From Tateyamaria sp947503385 (GTDB lineage Bacteria; Pseudomonadota; Alphaproteobacteria; Rhodobacterales; Rhodobacteraceae): 64,000 nt of DNA. The translations under genes and the position numbers were made by a program. Within the stretch, counting starts at the first letter, position 1; every line of letters starts with the position of its first letter. Below the pieces are notes generated by a model that saw only the letters and a list, made by a program, of their open reading frames with translations, made no database searches and was not told the origin of the DNA. Of the stretch, positions 28,379 to 36,343 are shown one piece after another. The stretch lies in assembly GCF_051195235.1 (NCBI RefSeq), contig NZ_JBNFZM010000002.1, positions 372,001 through 436,000 on the forward strand, read 5' to 3'.

Positions 28379-29275
28379 TCACGCGGGGGCCAGCAACCCC
28401 TTGGCCTTGGCGATTTCACGCATCTTCTTTTGCAGCTTTTCGAACGCGCGCACCTCAATCTGGCGAATACGTTCGCGGCTGACGCCATATTCTCCCGACA
28501 GGTCTTCGAGCGTCACCGGTTGATCCGACAGACGGCGCTGAGTCAGGATGTCCTTTTCGCGTTCGTTAAGCACATCCAGCGCTTCGGCCAGCATCTCGCG
28601 GCGCACTTCCAATTCGTCGCGCGCCTCGTAGTCGGCGGCCTGATCGGCGTCTTCGTCCTCGAGCCAGTCCTGCCATTGCATCGTGCCTTCGCCTTCGGAA
28701 CCGACGGTCGCGTTCAGCGATGCGTCCCCTCCAGACAGGCGGCGATTCATCGAAATAACCTCGGCCTCGGTCACGCCCAGATCGGTTGCGATCTGTTTGA
28801 CGTTTTCGGGGCGCAGGTCACCCTCTTCCAACGCGCCGATCTTGGCCTTGGCCTTGCGCAGGTTGAAAAACAGCTTTTTCTGCGCCGACGTTGTGCCCAG
28901 CTTCACGAGACTCCAGGACCGCAGGATGTATTCCTGGATCGAGGCGCGAATCCACCACATTGCATAGGTCGCCAGACGGAACCCCTTTTCGGGATCAAAC
29001 CGTTTCACGGCCTGCATCAGACCCACATTCGCCTCCGAGATCACCTCGGCCTGCGGCAGGCCATAGCCCCGGTAACCCATCGCGATCTTGGCCGCGAGGC
29101 GCAGGTGCGACGTGACCATCTTGTGGGCCGCGCCTGTGTCTTCTTTCTCGACCCAGGCCTTGGCCAGCATGTATTCTTCTTCCGGTTCCAACAGCGGGAA
29201 CTTGCGGATCTCCTGCATATAGCGGTTCAGACCACCTTCGGGGGTGGGCGCTGGCAGATTTGCGTAATTGGCCAT
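28379..29275 (-). CDS. rpoH: RNA polymerase heat-shock sigma factor RpoH (sigma-32)
   Basis: This 298-residue sigma-70-family factor has region 2 (YRGYGLPQAEVISEANVGLMQAVKRFDP, ATYAMWWIRASIQEYILRSW) and region 4 (EREKDILTQRR, LEDLSGEYGVSRERIRQIEVRAFEKL). Between them lies the RpoH box QKKLFFNLRK, which distinguishes it from other sigmas. The sequence most resembles the Rhodobacter RpoHI form. The start at 29275 has GGAGG at ideal distance. No RNA-thermometer structure was deduced at the start codon. A UUCG-loop terminator follows. Confidence 0.96.
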   Translation of the reverse strand: MANYANLPAPTPEGGLNRYMQEIRKFPLLEPEEEYMLAKAWVEKEDTGAAHKMVTSHLRLAAKIAMGYRGYGLPQAEVISEANVGLMQAVKRFDPEKGFRLATYAMWWIRASIQEYILRSWSLVKLGTTSAQKKLFFNLRKAKAKIGALEEGDLRPENVKQIATDLGVTEAEVISMNRRLSGGDASLNATVGSEGEGTMQWQDWLEDEDADQAADYEARDELEVRREMLAEALDVLNEREKDILTQRRLSDQPVTLEDLSGEYGVSRERIRQIEVRAFEKLQKKMREIAKAKGLLAPA

Positions 29276-29449
29276 GATATCCCTCCTGGACTGCCCAATG
29301 TTTACGGGCTTAACATGCATATGGTGTCGGCAACGCCTCCCGACAAGAGGCAATGACCTGTTGCAGCCACATTACCAAACCGTTCGGTTCAGTTGCAGGG
29401 GCAATACTGTGTGCTCACGCGCATGTGCTGTGATGTTGCAAGAGGGTGA

Positions 29450-29487
29450 AATTTTCCTTTGGAACCGGTTGGTTCCGAAGGAAAATT
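29450..29487 (-). terminator. 17-bp hairpin between rluD and rpoH
   Basis: The arms at 29450-29466 and 29471-29487 (AATTTTCCTTTGGAACC against its complement, one T-G wobble) enclose GGTT. The hairpin lies 27 bp after the rluD stop and 175 bp before rpoH. The run of A-U pairs at the base resembles a bidirectional terminator. It could also affect entry into the rpoH leader. Confidence 0.7.
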
Positions 29488-29513
29488 GCCACAAAATGTT
29501 ACAAAACCGGGCC

Positions 29514-30542
29514 TCAGCCCTGATCCAACGCCGCCAAAAGCTGTTGAAAATCATCCGGGAGTGCCGCTTCGAAGCGTAGTTTTTCGCCGCTTACCGGATG
29601 ATCAAATCCAAGCACAGCCGCGTGCAGGGCCTGTCGCCGAAATCCTGCAACCGCGGTTAAGGCCGCGTCCGACAGGCAACCGCGCGCCAGTTTGCGCCGC
29701 CCGCCATAGACCGGGTCTCCGACTAGCCCATGTCCCGCATGGGCCATATGGACGCGGATCTGATGTGTGCGCCCCGTCTCCAGCCGGCATTCCACCTGCG
29801 CCAGCACCGGCGGCGTACCGTAGGACGCCAGCACACGGGCGCGGGTTACGGCGTGACGCCCACCCTCGAACAGCACGGCCTGTCGCTGACGGTCGGTCTT
29901 GTGGCGGGCGAGTTGGGTGGTGATCTTGAGCACATTGCCCGGCTCGAATGAGGTCCCCCGCACGCCACGCAGACGCGGATCACCCGCGTCCGGCACGCCA
30001 TAGACCAGCGCGCGATAAGCGCGTTCTGCCGTATGTGCCGCGAATTGCGCGGCAAGCCCCTGATGGGCGGCGTCCGTCTTGGCCACAACCAGCAGACCGC
30101 TGGTGTCCTTGTCGATGCGGTGCACGATGCCGGGACGTTTCATACCGCCCACGCCGGACAGTGCATCGCCGAAATGGAACATCAGCGCGTTCACCAGCGT
30201 GCCCGACGGCGTGCCGGGGGCCGGATGCACCACCATACCCGCCGGTTTGTCGATCACGATCAGGTCGGCATCCTCGTGCACAACGACCAGCGGGATATCC
30301 TCGGGCTCCAGATGGCTGTCCTGCGCCTCGGCCACCGTGACCTCGATTACCGCCCCTTCGGCCACACGCGCCTTGGGGTTGGTCACAACCGTCCGGTCCA
30401 CCTGCACGGCACCGTCCTCGATCAGCCGGGCCAACCGGGTCCGCGACAGCGTTGCCGCCTCTGGCACGTCGCGGGCAATGGCCTTATCAAGACGTGCAGG
30501 CGGTGCGGCGCCAATGACAAAGGATATGCGGTTGGACGACAT
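29514..30542 (-). CDS. rluD: RluA/RluD-family 23S rRNA pseudouridine synthase
   Basis: This 342-residue protein has an N-terminal S4 domain (about 15-75: RLARLIEDGAVQVDRTVV) and the catalytic domain with IVHRIDKDTSGLLVVAKTD, where the Asp of HRIDKDT is catalytic. ERAYRALVYG and RTHQIRVHMAHAGHGLVGDPVYGG complete the family set. It isomerises uridines in 23S rRNA (helix 69 for RluD); the target within the family is inferred. The start at 30542 follows GGAGGGG. Its first codons overlap those of a divergent small membrane protein gene. Confidence 0.9.
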   Translation of the reverse strand: MSSNRISFVIGAAPPARLDKAIARDVPEAATLSRTRLARLIEDGAVQVDRTVVTNPKARVAEGAVIEVTVAEAQDSHLEPEDIPLVVVHEDADLIVIDKPAGMVVHPAPGTPSGTLVNALMFHFGDALSGVGGMKRPGIVHRIDKDTSGLLVVAKTDAAHQGLAAQFAAHTAERAYRALVYGVPDAGDPRLRGVRGTSFEPGNVLKITTQLARHKTDRQRQAVLFEGGRHAVTRARVLASYGTPPVLAQVECRLETGRTHQIRVHMAHAGHGLVGDPVYGGRRKLARGCLSDAALTAVAGFRRQALHAAVLGFDHPVSGEKLRFEAALPDDFQQLLAALDQG

Positions 30543-30840
30543 TGAGACCCCTCCGGAACCGGCGAATCTGCGGTTCCTGCGCCGTTTGGTGACGGTTCTG
30601 ACCGCCATCATGATTTGCGGCGTTGTAACGGTGGTGGGTTTGCTTGTCATCCGCCTGAATGCCGACCCTGCCCGCCTGCCCCTGCCTGACCGGATCACGC
30701 TGCCCGATGGCGTTGTGGCAACCGCGTTCACGGTGGGCCCGGACTGGTACGCGATCGTCACCCAAGACGACCAAATCCTGATCTACGATCAAGTGACCGG
30801 CACATTGCGCCAGACCATAATGATCGGCGACGAGCCATAG
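30526..30840 (+). CDS. DUF6476-type single-pass membrane protein
   Basis: This 104-residue protein has one membrane segment (about 25-48: VTVLTAIMICGVVTVVGLLVI) followed by a small extracytoplasmic beta domain (LPDGVVATAFTVGPDWYAIVTQ). I recognise it as the short conserved alphaproteobacterial family DUF6476; its function is unknown. ATG at 30526 or the in-frame ATG at 30514 could start it. In both cases the coding region overlaps the 5' end of rluD on the other strand. Adjacency to rluD is, as I recall, common in the group. Confidence 0.75.
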   Translation: MRLDDIETPPEPANLRFLRRLVTVLTAIMICGVVTVVGLLVIRLNADPARLPLPDRITLPDGVVATAFTVGPDWYAIVTQDDQILIYDQVTGTLRQTIMIGDEP

Positions 30841-30963
30841 GCTCTGGCGTGCCGGACGAGGGTGATTGAGGATCAGCGTGCGAGCGTGGTCAGCACCGTT
30901 GGCGGACCGTTCTGGCGCACGGGCGGGTGCTGAAACAGGGCAACAGAAGGTTATTGTGAGGGG

Positions 30964-31040
30964 TGGTACCACCGCCCCGGCTCGAACGGGGGACCTCCTG
31001 ATCCACAATCAGGCGCTCTAACCAACTGAGCTACGGCGGC
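30964..31040 (-). tRNA. tRNA-His (anticodon GTG)
   Basis: The minus strand folds into a 77-nt cloverleaf with encoded CCA. The acceptor starts GCCGCCG, the D-arm is AGCTCAGTTGGTTAGAGC, the anticodon stem-loop is CTGATTGTGGATCAG, and the T-arm is CCCCGTTCGAGCCGGGG. The anticodon is GTG. The first pair is G1-U72 and the discriminator is A73, with no G at position -1 available to pair. This is the atypical alphaproteobacterial tRNA-His form. No integrase or att duplication is next to it. Confidence 0.97.
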
Positions 31041-31084
31041 ACTGCGAGGTGAAATACTGCCACCCCGCACTGAATGCAAGAGGG

Positions 31085-31567
31085 TCAAAAGCGGTAAACC
31101 CAGGTCTGTTCCACCAAATCCTGCCCAAACGAATGCACCGGTTTCGACCCCACCATCTCCCAGCCGAACTTGGCATAAAGCGCGCAGGCCGCCGTGTGGC
31201 TTTGATGGGTCCAAAGCTGCATATTGCTGTAACCGGTGTCACGGGCAAACCCCATACACTGATGCAGCAGGCGCTGCCCAAGGCCTCGGCCCCGCGCCTC
31301 TGGCAGCAGAAGAAACAACCGCAGCTTGGCCGTGGTGTCATTCAGCCGGACGCAAAAGATGGAACCGAGGCGCGCACCGTCTGCTTCGGCGATCCAACCG
31401 CGTTCGCGTTCCGCATCGTGGCCTGCCACAAAATCCTCAAGAATGGTCCGTACCAGCGGTCCAAAGCTGTCATCGAAACCGTCATTCTGCGCGTAAAGCG
31501 TTGCATGTTGGTCCACCAACCAGTCGGTGTCGTCCGCCGTGAAGGGTCTAAGCGTGATCTCTTCCAT
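31085..31567 (-). CDS. GNAT-family N-acetyltransferase
   Basis: This 160-residue protein has the GNAT core: LRPFTADDTDWLVDQHATLYAQND at the N-terminus, RLFLLLPEARGRGLGQRLL with the acetyl-CoA pyrophosphate loop (R-x-x-G-x-G/R), and SNMQLWTHQSHTAACALYAKFGWEMV. It matches the acetyltransferase half often fused behind MarR domains; no MarR part is present here. The acceptor is unknown. The start at 31567 is the first ATG giving a normal family N-terminus. Confidence 0.88.
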   Translation of the reverse strand: MEEITLRPFTADDTDWLVDQHATLYAQNDGFDDSFGPLVRTILEDFVAGHDAERERGWIAEADGARLGSIFCVRLNDTTAKLRLFLLLPEARGRGLGQRLLHQCMGFARDTGYSNMQLWTHQSHTAACALYAKFGWEMVGSKPVHSFGQDLVEQTWVYRF

Positions 31568-31649
31568 ACGCCCAACATGGCGGCCGCAACCTTGCCAAGC
31601 AAGCGCGCAACGGCTAGCACGCGGGCGCGACCAGACAGGGGACGGCACC

Positions 31650-31838
31650 ATGGGCATCAACAACGAACGCGACATCGAGGCCAATCTTCAGATCGGGCCG
31701 ACCGACAAGGGCATGGTGCGCATTTACATTGAGGCCAACGGTGCCGAAATCCCAATGGATTTCGATCCTGAGGAGGCTGATGAGATCGCGGACGAGATAA
31801 AAGCGGCGGCCAAGGCCGCACGCGCCGTCAGCGGCTAA
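31650..31838 (+). CDS. small acidic DUF6324-type protein
   Basis: This 62-residue soluble protein (MGINNERDIEANLQIGPTDK, ending in EIADEIKAAAKAARAVSG) has AGGGGAC upstream of its ATG. It has a short beta part (MVRIYIEANGAEIPMDF) and a C-terminal helix. I recognise it as a small conserved Rhodobacterales protein of the DUF6324 kind; the function is unknown. It starts 83 bp from the divergent GNAT gene and its end overlaps the convergent hydrolase gene by four bases. Confidence 0.7.
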   Translation: MGINNERDIEANLQIGPTDKGMVRIYIEANGAEIPMDFDPEEADEIADEIKAAAKAARAVSG

Positions 31839-32545
31839 CGCAGGATCAGGGGCTGGCGCAGCCAGTCACGCAGGGCCTGCGTGGTTTCGTCCGGGGCCTC
31901 AAGCGTTGGCAAATGGCCCGCTGTTTCGATCACTTTCAACTCCGCACCGTGGATCAGTTCGGCCATAAAGGTATGCCGTTTGACCGGGCACAGCGCGTCA
32001 TGCGCGCCGCACATGATGAGTGTTGGCACCTTGCATTTGCGCAAGGTGCCCTGCTGATCGCGGCGCCGTTGCAAGGCGCGGGACTGGCGAATGAACACCT
32101 CCGGCCCCAACGCGTGGGCCATGTCCATCACCAGATCGAGGATTTCATTCCGAAACGGTCCGGGCGCGAGGTAGTTGGGCTTCATCTCGTCGCGCATCAC
32201 GTCTTCCATGCGCCCGGCACGCACCTTGACAATCTGCGGCTCGCGATCGGCGGCGACCTGCGGCGTTTCGGCCAGCGGATTGGTGTCCATAAGAGCCAGC
32301 CGTGAAATCCGGTCAGGCGCGCGGCGCAACAGTTCCATCGCGACAATGCCGCCCATGCTGAGCCCTGCCAGCGCAAACCGCCCCGGCAATTCGTCCAGCA
32401 GACCGCTGGCGATCTCTTCGATCCGCTCTCCGCGGGTAACCGGTGCGACCATAATGGCATGATCCGCCGACAATTCGGCAATTTGCGGTCCAAACAGCCG
32501 CGCGTCACACATCATACCTGGTAGAAAAACGACGGGCTCAGCCAT
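31835..32545 (-). CDS. alpha/beta hydrolase
   Basis: This 236-residue single-domain hydrolase has VVFLPGMMCDARLF at the start and the nucleophile elbow ALAGLSMGGIVAMEL. The acid is in IMCGAHDALCPVKRH and the last His in VIETAGHLPTLEAPDE. All three catalytic residues are present. This is the compact cap-less or small-cap group around bromoperoxidase/esterase-like proteins. Substrate unknown. The ATG at 32545 fits the family start. Confidence 0.85.
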   Translation of the reverse strand: MAEPVVFLPGMMCDARLFGPQIAELSADHAIMVAPVTRGERIEEIASGLLDELPGRFALAGLSMGGIVAMELLRRAPDRISRLALMDTNPLAETPQVAADREPQIVKVRAGRMEDVMRDEMKPNYLAPGPFRNEILDLVMDMAHALGPEVFIRQSRALQRRRDQQGTLRKCKVPTLIMCGAHDALCPVKRHTFMAELIHGAELKVIETAGHLPTLEAPDETTQALRDWLRQPLILR

Positions 32546-32664
32546 GCTGTGCCTCTGGCCCCCGCCTCGTGCTTGCGCCCATTGCCTTGCCTGCTGTTTG
32601 ATCCCCTCATGCTAGAATGGCCCCTCTGGCATCTGCCTGCAAGGGGCCGCAGTGCAATTGCGGT

Positions 32665-33297
32665 TTATGGGTATGCGATACCGCGCAGGGGTGGGAAATC
32701 GGCGTAGCGGCGACGGCGCTGCGCCAGCGGCTCGTCCGGCGCATCTCCGCGCCGCAACAGCAGTCCTTTGGGAGCGATGTAGCTGCCGATCATACGCTGA
32801 GGCTCGGGCCGCCAATCCAGGTTGAAAGCGCAGAGTTTGGGAAAGAACCACATCCCCGAATAAGGCAGATGGTCATGTACCCACCACGCCAGATCGCGCC
32901 AGTCGCGCCCCTGTTCATATTGGTCGGTAAACCAAGGAATGGCCAGCGACGTGCCCGCAACCGCAGTCTCTCCGGTGCCCCAATCCCAGATATGACATTC
33001 GATCGGGTTGTCGTTGCGCGCGCAGTTCAACCTGTTTTCGTTGCCATACTGGTTCAATTCGGGCGAGCGGTAGCCGGAGCGGATGGCAAGGCGGCCAAAA
33101 GTCTCTTCCAGCGGGTCCAGAAGCTCTGAACACAGCATTTGACCGTTTGCGATGGCCAGATCAGGGTCGCGCGGCAGGTTTTGGACGCGGTGAAAATTCC
33201 CGATCTCCGAATACAGAAAATCGCGCATGTAGAAGTGTTTTGACAGCCGCACGCGGCCCAGGGTCTCAAGGCTCCACATGCTGCCGGGACGGCGCAT
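32665..33297 (-). CDS. M15-like (D-Ala-D-Ala carboxypeptidase fold) protein
   Basis: This 210-residue protein has no signal peptide. The arrangement LSKHFYMRDFLYSEIGNFHRV, then FGRLAIRSGYRSPELNQYGN, then NPIECHIWDW and WWVHDHLPYSGMWFFP parallels peptidase M15 proteins. In those, a His and Asp after the RSGYRS loop and a later H-x-H bind zinc. The usual S-x-H-x-x-G-x-A-x-D spacing is altered, so activity is uncertain. Its ATG overlaps the stop of the VOC gene (TAATG). It is the last of four coupled genes. Confidence 0.6.
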   Translation of the reverse strand: MRRPGSMWSLETLGRVRLSKHFYMRDFLYSEIGNFHRVQNLPRDPDLAIANGQMLCSELLDPLEETFGRLAIRSGYRSPELNQYGNENRLNCARNDNPIECHIWDWGTGETAVAGTSLAIPWFTDQYEQGRDWRDLAWWVHDHLPYSGMWFFPKLCAFNLDWRPEPQRMIGSYIAPKGLLLRRGDAPDEPLAQRRRRYADFPPLRGIAYP

Positions 33298-33728
33298 TAC
33301 GCGGCCCCGTTCCATTGAAAGGCCCCGTCCGTGCCCAATGGCGAAAACGGGTTCCATGCGATTTCCCAGATATGTCCCTCTGGATCGGCAAAATATCCGT
33401 GATACCCGCCCCAAAACACATCTGCCGCGGGCTTGAGTATGCGCGCGCCCGCAGCTTTGGCACGGGCCAACAGCCCATCCACCTCTGCCTTGGACGGAAC
33501 ATTGTGGCCCAGCGTCATCGCGCCGCGCCCAAGGTCATCCACAGTCAGGCCAATATCATCTGCGAGGGCCGCAATCGGATAGAGACCAAGCGTCTGCCCC
33601 AGCAAATCAAAAGCGATCACCCCGTCAGGAGTGTCCACGCGCTGCCACCCCAGCGCCTCGTAGAACGTGGCCTGCGCATCCATGTCCTGCGTGCCCAATG
33701 TGATGAGCGAAACGCGTTGTTCCATCAT
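33297..33728 (-). CDS. VOC-family (glyoxalase-like) protein
   Basis: This 143-residue protein has two beta-alpha-beta-beta-beta units: VSLITLGTQDMDAQATFYEALGWQR and AMTLGHNVPSKAEVDGLLARAKAAG. It closes with FWGGYHGYFADPEGHIWEIAWNP, where the Glu is a metal ligand in active VOC enzymes. A putative His ligand in the first unit is not obvious, so it may be a binding rather than catalytic member. The start at 33728 overlaps the preceding hydrolase stop (ATGA). Function unknown. Confidence 0.88.
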   Translation of the reverse strand: MMEQRVSLITLGTQDMDAQATFYEALGWQRVDTPDGVIAFDLLGQTLGLYPIAALADDIGLTVDDLGRGAMTLGHNVPSKAEVDGLLARAKAAGARILKPAADVFWGGYHGYFADPEGHIWEIAWNPFSPLGTDGAFQWNGAA

Positions 33729-34702
33729 TCAAGCCCTTTGATCCAGTCAACCATTCCCACCACTGCCGCGTCGGTTTGGCCGGGTGACAGGACATTGCCC
33801 GCGATCACATGCGATTGGTCGTCGTCCCCGGGGCCCATAACCGGATTCACCACCGTGCTTGGCCCACCCCACGCCGCGGCAATCTCTGCGGTTCGGCCGG
33901 GTTGCACAACTTCGTCCGCGGTGGCGAACCAAAACAGGGCAGGCAACGATTGTTCGGTGTGGTCCATGGCGTTCACCGCGTCGATCAGAGCCACCATCGG
34001 CATGACCGCCACGCTGTCATATTCGGTGGTCCAGTACGTCGCATGACCTTCGTTGCGCGGCTCGAAACTGCGCCGCGCACCGGCAAGCGGGGGCAGCCAG
34101 TGGCGCGCAGCGGGCCAGCTGAGCAGCGGCGCCAGCGGATTGTTCAGCCCATAATTCGGTGACACGAGGATCAGCCCGGCCACACCGTCCATCACCGCGC
34201 TGTCTGGTGCCAGCGCGGTTACCAACGTCCCGCCCGTCGACGTGGCCATGACTATTACCCTGTCGCCGGTGGCGCGGGCGGCATCCATACCTTCGGCCAG
34301 GTCGTTGACCCACCCCTGCACCGTGCCGTCGGCCAATGCATCGGGGCCGCGCCCGTGCCCCTGCAAACGGGTGAAGATGAGGTTGGCCCCAAGGGCCTCG
34401 GCCACGCGGTCCGGCACCGGGCGGATCTCCTCGGACGAGGCCGAGAACCCGTGTACGTACAGCACAGACCATTCGGTCCGCGCGCCGGTCTCATCCGCCC
34501 ATACGATCCGCTTTTGCGTGCCGGGCACGATGTCATCAAACTGCGCCTCGCTCTGCGCAAAATGGGCATCGATGTCGGCACCAACAGCGTCGTGCGTGGG
34601 TGTGAGCGGCGCCGGCTCGTAGGGGCCAAACAGCCACAATCCGAGCCCCAGCACGATCAACACCAGCAGCGCACGACCCAGAAATTTGCCAAATGCCTTC
34701 AT
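33725..34702 (-). CDS. membrane-anchored alpha/beta hydrolase
   Basis: This 325-residue protein has an uncleaved or signal-type N-terminal hydrophobic stretch (ALLVLIVLGLGLWLF), so it is probably extracytoplasmic. The fold marks are VLYVHGFSASSEEIRP and FTRLQGHGRGPDAL. The nucleophile segment VIVMATSTGGTLV has Ser in an unusual A-T-S-T-G elbow rather than G-x-S-x-G, and the terminal His is likely in DQSHVIAGN. Monoglyceride-lipase-like activity is a guess. Its ends overlap both neighbours by four bases. Confidence 0.8.
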   Translation of the reverse strand: MKAFGKFLGRALLVLIVLGLGLWLFGPYEPAPLTPTHDAVGADIDAHFAQSEAQFDDIVPGTQKRIVWADETGARTEWSVLYVHGFSASSEEIRPVPDRVAEALGANLIFTRLQGHGRGPDALADGTVQGWVNDLAEGMDAARATGDRVIVMATSTGGTLVTALAPDSAVMDGVAGLILVSPNYGLNNPLAPLLSWPAARHWLPPLAGARRSFEPRNEGHATYWTTEYDSVAVMPMVALIDAVNAMDHTEQSLPALFWFATADEVVQPGRTAEIAAAWGGPSTVVNPVMGPGDDDQSHVIAGNVLSPGQTDAAVVGMVDWIKGLE

Positions 34703-35451
34703 GTGGCGGCCTCCATCACGTCTTGAATTGCGTCCTCGATCACCCCAAGGCAGGGACCATCGGAAAACCGGTGATCGGCATCCTTGACCAAGGTCAGGCG
34801 CATGTCGGGGCTGTCGGCATGTTCCAGCAGGCGCACCGCCGTTTCCGTGCTGACCGCCGTGTCCGATGTGCCTTGCAAGCACCGCACCGGAAAGGGCAGC
34901 GGCAACGGCGTGCGCAGGACCAGTTGGTTGCGGCCATCTTCTATCAGGCGTTGCGAGATGATGTAGGGTTCCATGTAGTCAGACGGCATTTCGACCTGCC
35001 CGTCCCGCTTTAGCGCGGCTTTCTGGGCGTCGGTGAAATTGGCCCAATACCCATCCTCCGTAAAGTCGGGAGCCGCGGCGATAGTGACCAGACCGGCCAC
35101 CCGCTCGGAATGTGCGCGGGCATATAGCAACGCCTGCCACCCGCCCATAGAACTGCCCACCACAATCAGCTTTCCTTCGGTCAAAGTCGCCAAGGCGGCC
35201 ACCGTATCCTCGGCCCAGTCGCCGATGCACCCGTCCTCGAACCTGCCGGAGCTTTGGCCGTGGCCGGAATAATCAAAGCGCAAAAACGCCTGCCCGCGCG
35301 CGCGGCACCACGCCTCCAGATGGATCGCCTTTGTACCCTCCATGTCGGATTTGAGCCCGCCAAGGAACACAACACACGGACCGCTGCCCGCGCTTTGGTG
35401 ATAGGCAAGCCGCCTGCCCTGCGCTGTGTCCAGATAGCTTGGCCCGCTCAT
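34699..35451 (-). CDS. alpha/beta hydrolase (first gene of a coupled operon)
   Basis: This 250-residue cytosolic hydrolase starts MSGPSYLDTAQGRRLAYHQSAG after GGGAG. It has VVFLGGLKSDMEGTKA, RFDYSGHGQSSGRF, the elbow IVVGSSMGGWQAL and the terminal DADHRFSDGPCL. It resembles the palmitoyl-protein-thioesterase ABHD10 type. It is the promoter-proximal gene of four that overlap end to start (4, 4 and 1 bases). It is divergent from the ArsR-SRPBCC gene across a palindrome-rich promoter. Confidence 0.85.
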   Translation of the reverse strand: MSGPSYLDTAQGRRLAYHQSAGSGPCVVFLGGLKSDMEGTKAIHLEAWCRARGQAFLRFDYSGHGQSSGRFEDGCIGDWAEDTVAALATLTEGKLIVVGSSMGGWQALLYARAHSERVAGLVTIAAAPDFTEDGYWANFTDAQKAALKRDGQVEMPSDYMEPYIISQRLIEDGRNQLVLRTPLPLPFPVRCLQGTSDTAVSTETAVRLLEHADSPDMRLTLVKDADHRFSDGPCLGVIEDAIQDVMEAAT

Positions 35452-35525
35452 GCCGTTCTCCCCCGTTTGGTTGGCGAGATCATTCACCGGGCGCGCAGCG
35501 CTGTCCATCCTGACGCGGGGTGATT

Positions 35526-35575
35526 TTATAAGTGACCATCTTGTCACGTGACTAAATAATCACCTATAAGATCCT
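35526..35575 (+). promoter_or_regulatory. promoter and operator of the ArsR-SRPBCC gene
   Basis: TTGTCA at 35541-35546 and TATAAG at 35565-35570 are 18 bp apart, and the ATG follows the -10 by five bases, so transcription should start at or next to the start codon. GTCACGTGAC (35543-35552) is a perfect palindrome within the spacer. TTATAAGTGA (35526-35535) and TCACCTATAAG (35560-35570) form an outer imperfect inverted repeat. Autorepression by the ArsR domain is inferred. Confidence 0.6.
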
Positions 35576-36340
35576 ATGGATTCGGTTTTCAAAGCCCTCG
35601 CAGATCCCACGCGCCGCACGCTGCTTGACCGTTTGCGCGACACGGACGGCCAGACCTTGCAACAATTGCAAGGTCAGCTCGACATGACGCGCTTTGGCGT
35701 GATGAAGCACCTTGGCGTGTTGGAAGAGGCGGGCCTTGTGACCACCAAAAAGGTGGGGCGCTTCAAGCATCACTACCTCAACGCCGTGCCCTTGCAGCAG
35801 GCGATCGACCGCTGGATCGAGCCTTTGCTCGTCAAACCGGCGGCCCGGGCAGTGCTTGATCTCAAATCTCAACTCGAAGGAGAGACCCGGATGTCAAAAC
35901 CAGATTTTGTGATGGAAACCTATATCAAGACGACCCAGGACCGGTTGTGGGATGTGTTGATGGATGAAAAGGCGATTGCGCATTACCATTTCATCGCCAG
36001 CCACGGCACACGGAACGGCGATGCCGTGACCATGCATTTTGCCGACGGCGCGCCGATGTTGACCAACACATTGCTGTCTTCCGACCCAAAGAGCCGCATG
36101 GAATGGACGTTCGAGCCGCATTGGGACGGCGGCGCAAGCCCGACCAGCCGCGTTGTTTACCTGATGCGCCCGGAAAACGAATTTGTGCGGCTGACCATCG
36201 AACATTACGATCTTGGCGGCCCCGCCGTGCCGGGTGAAGGGGTGGCCGATGGCTGGGTCCGCTGGGCGTCTGGCCTCAAATCGTGGCTTGAGACGGGCGA
36301 AGACGCGCATATCGGTCCGATGGACCAGCAGGAGGGGTGA
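35576..36340 (+). CDS. ArsR-type regulator fused to an SRPBCC/AHSA1 domain
   Basis: This is a 254-residue two-domain protein. Residues 1-90 are an ArsR winged helix (VFKALADPTRRTLLDRLRD, TRFGVMKHLGVLEEAGLV, FKHHYLNAVPLQQAIDRWI) without the metal-binding Cys motif. Residues 110-245 are an AHSA1-type START-like ligand cavity (VMETYIKTTQDRLWDVLMDE to GWVRWASGLKSWLETGE). The fusion suggests a ligand-sensing repressor. It probably has no leader, as the -10 box lies five bases before the ATG. The MAPEG gene follows on the same strand. Confidence 0.88.
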   Translation: MDSVFKALADPTRRTLLDRLRDTDGQTLQQLQGQLDMTRFGVMKHLGVLEEAGLVTTKKVGRFKHHYLNAVPLQQAIDRWIEPLLVKPAARAVLDLKSQLEGETRMSKPDFVMETYIKTTQDRLWDVLMDEKAIAHYHFIASHGTRNGDAVTMHFADGAPMLTNTLLSSDPKSRMEWTFEPHWDGGASPTSRVVYLMRPENEFVRLTIEHYDLGGPAVPGEGVADGWVRWASGLKSWLETGEDAHIGPMDQQEG

Positions 36341-36343
36341 GTG

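Noticed and set aside
30841..31084. Integration site at tRNA-His
   Set aside because: No integrase, direct repeat of the tRNA 3' end or island-like content lies next to it.
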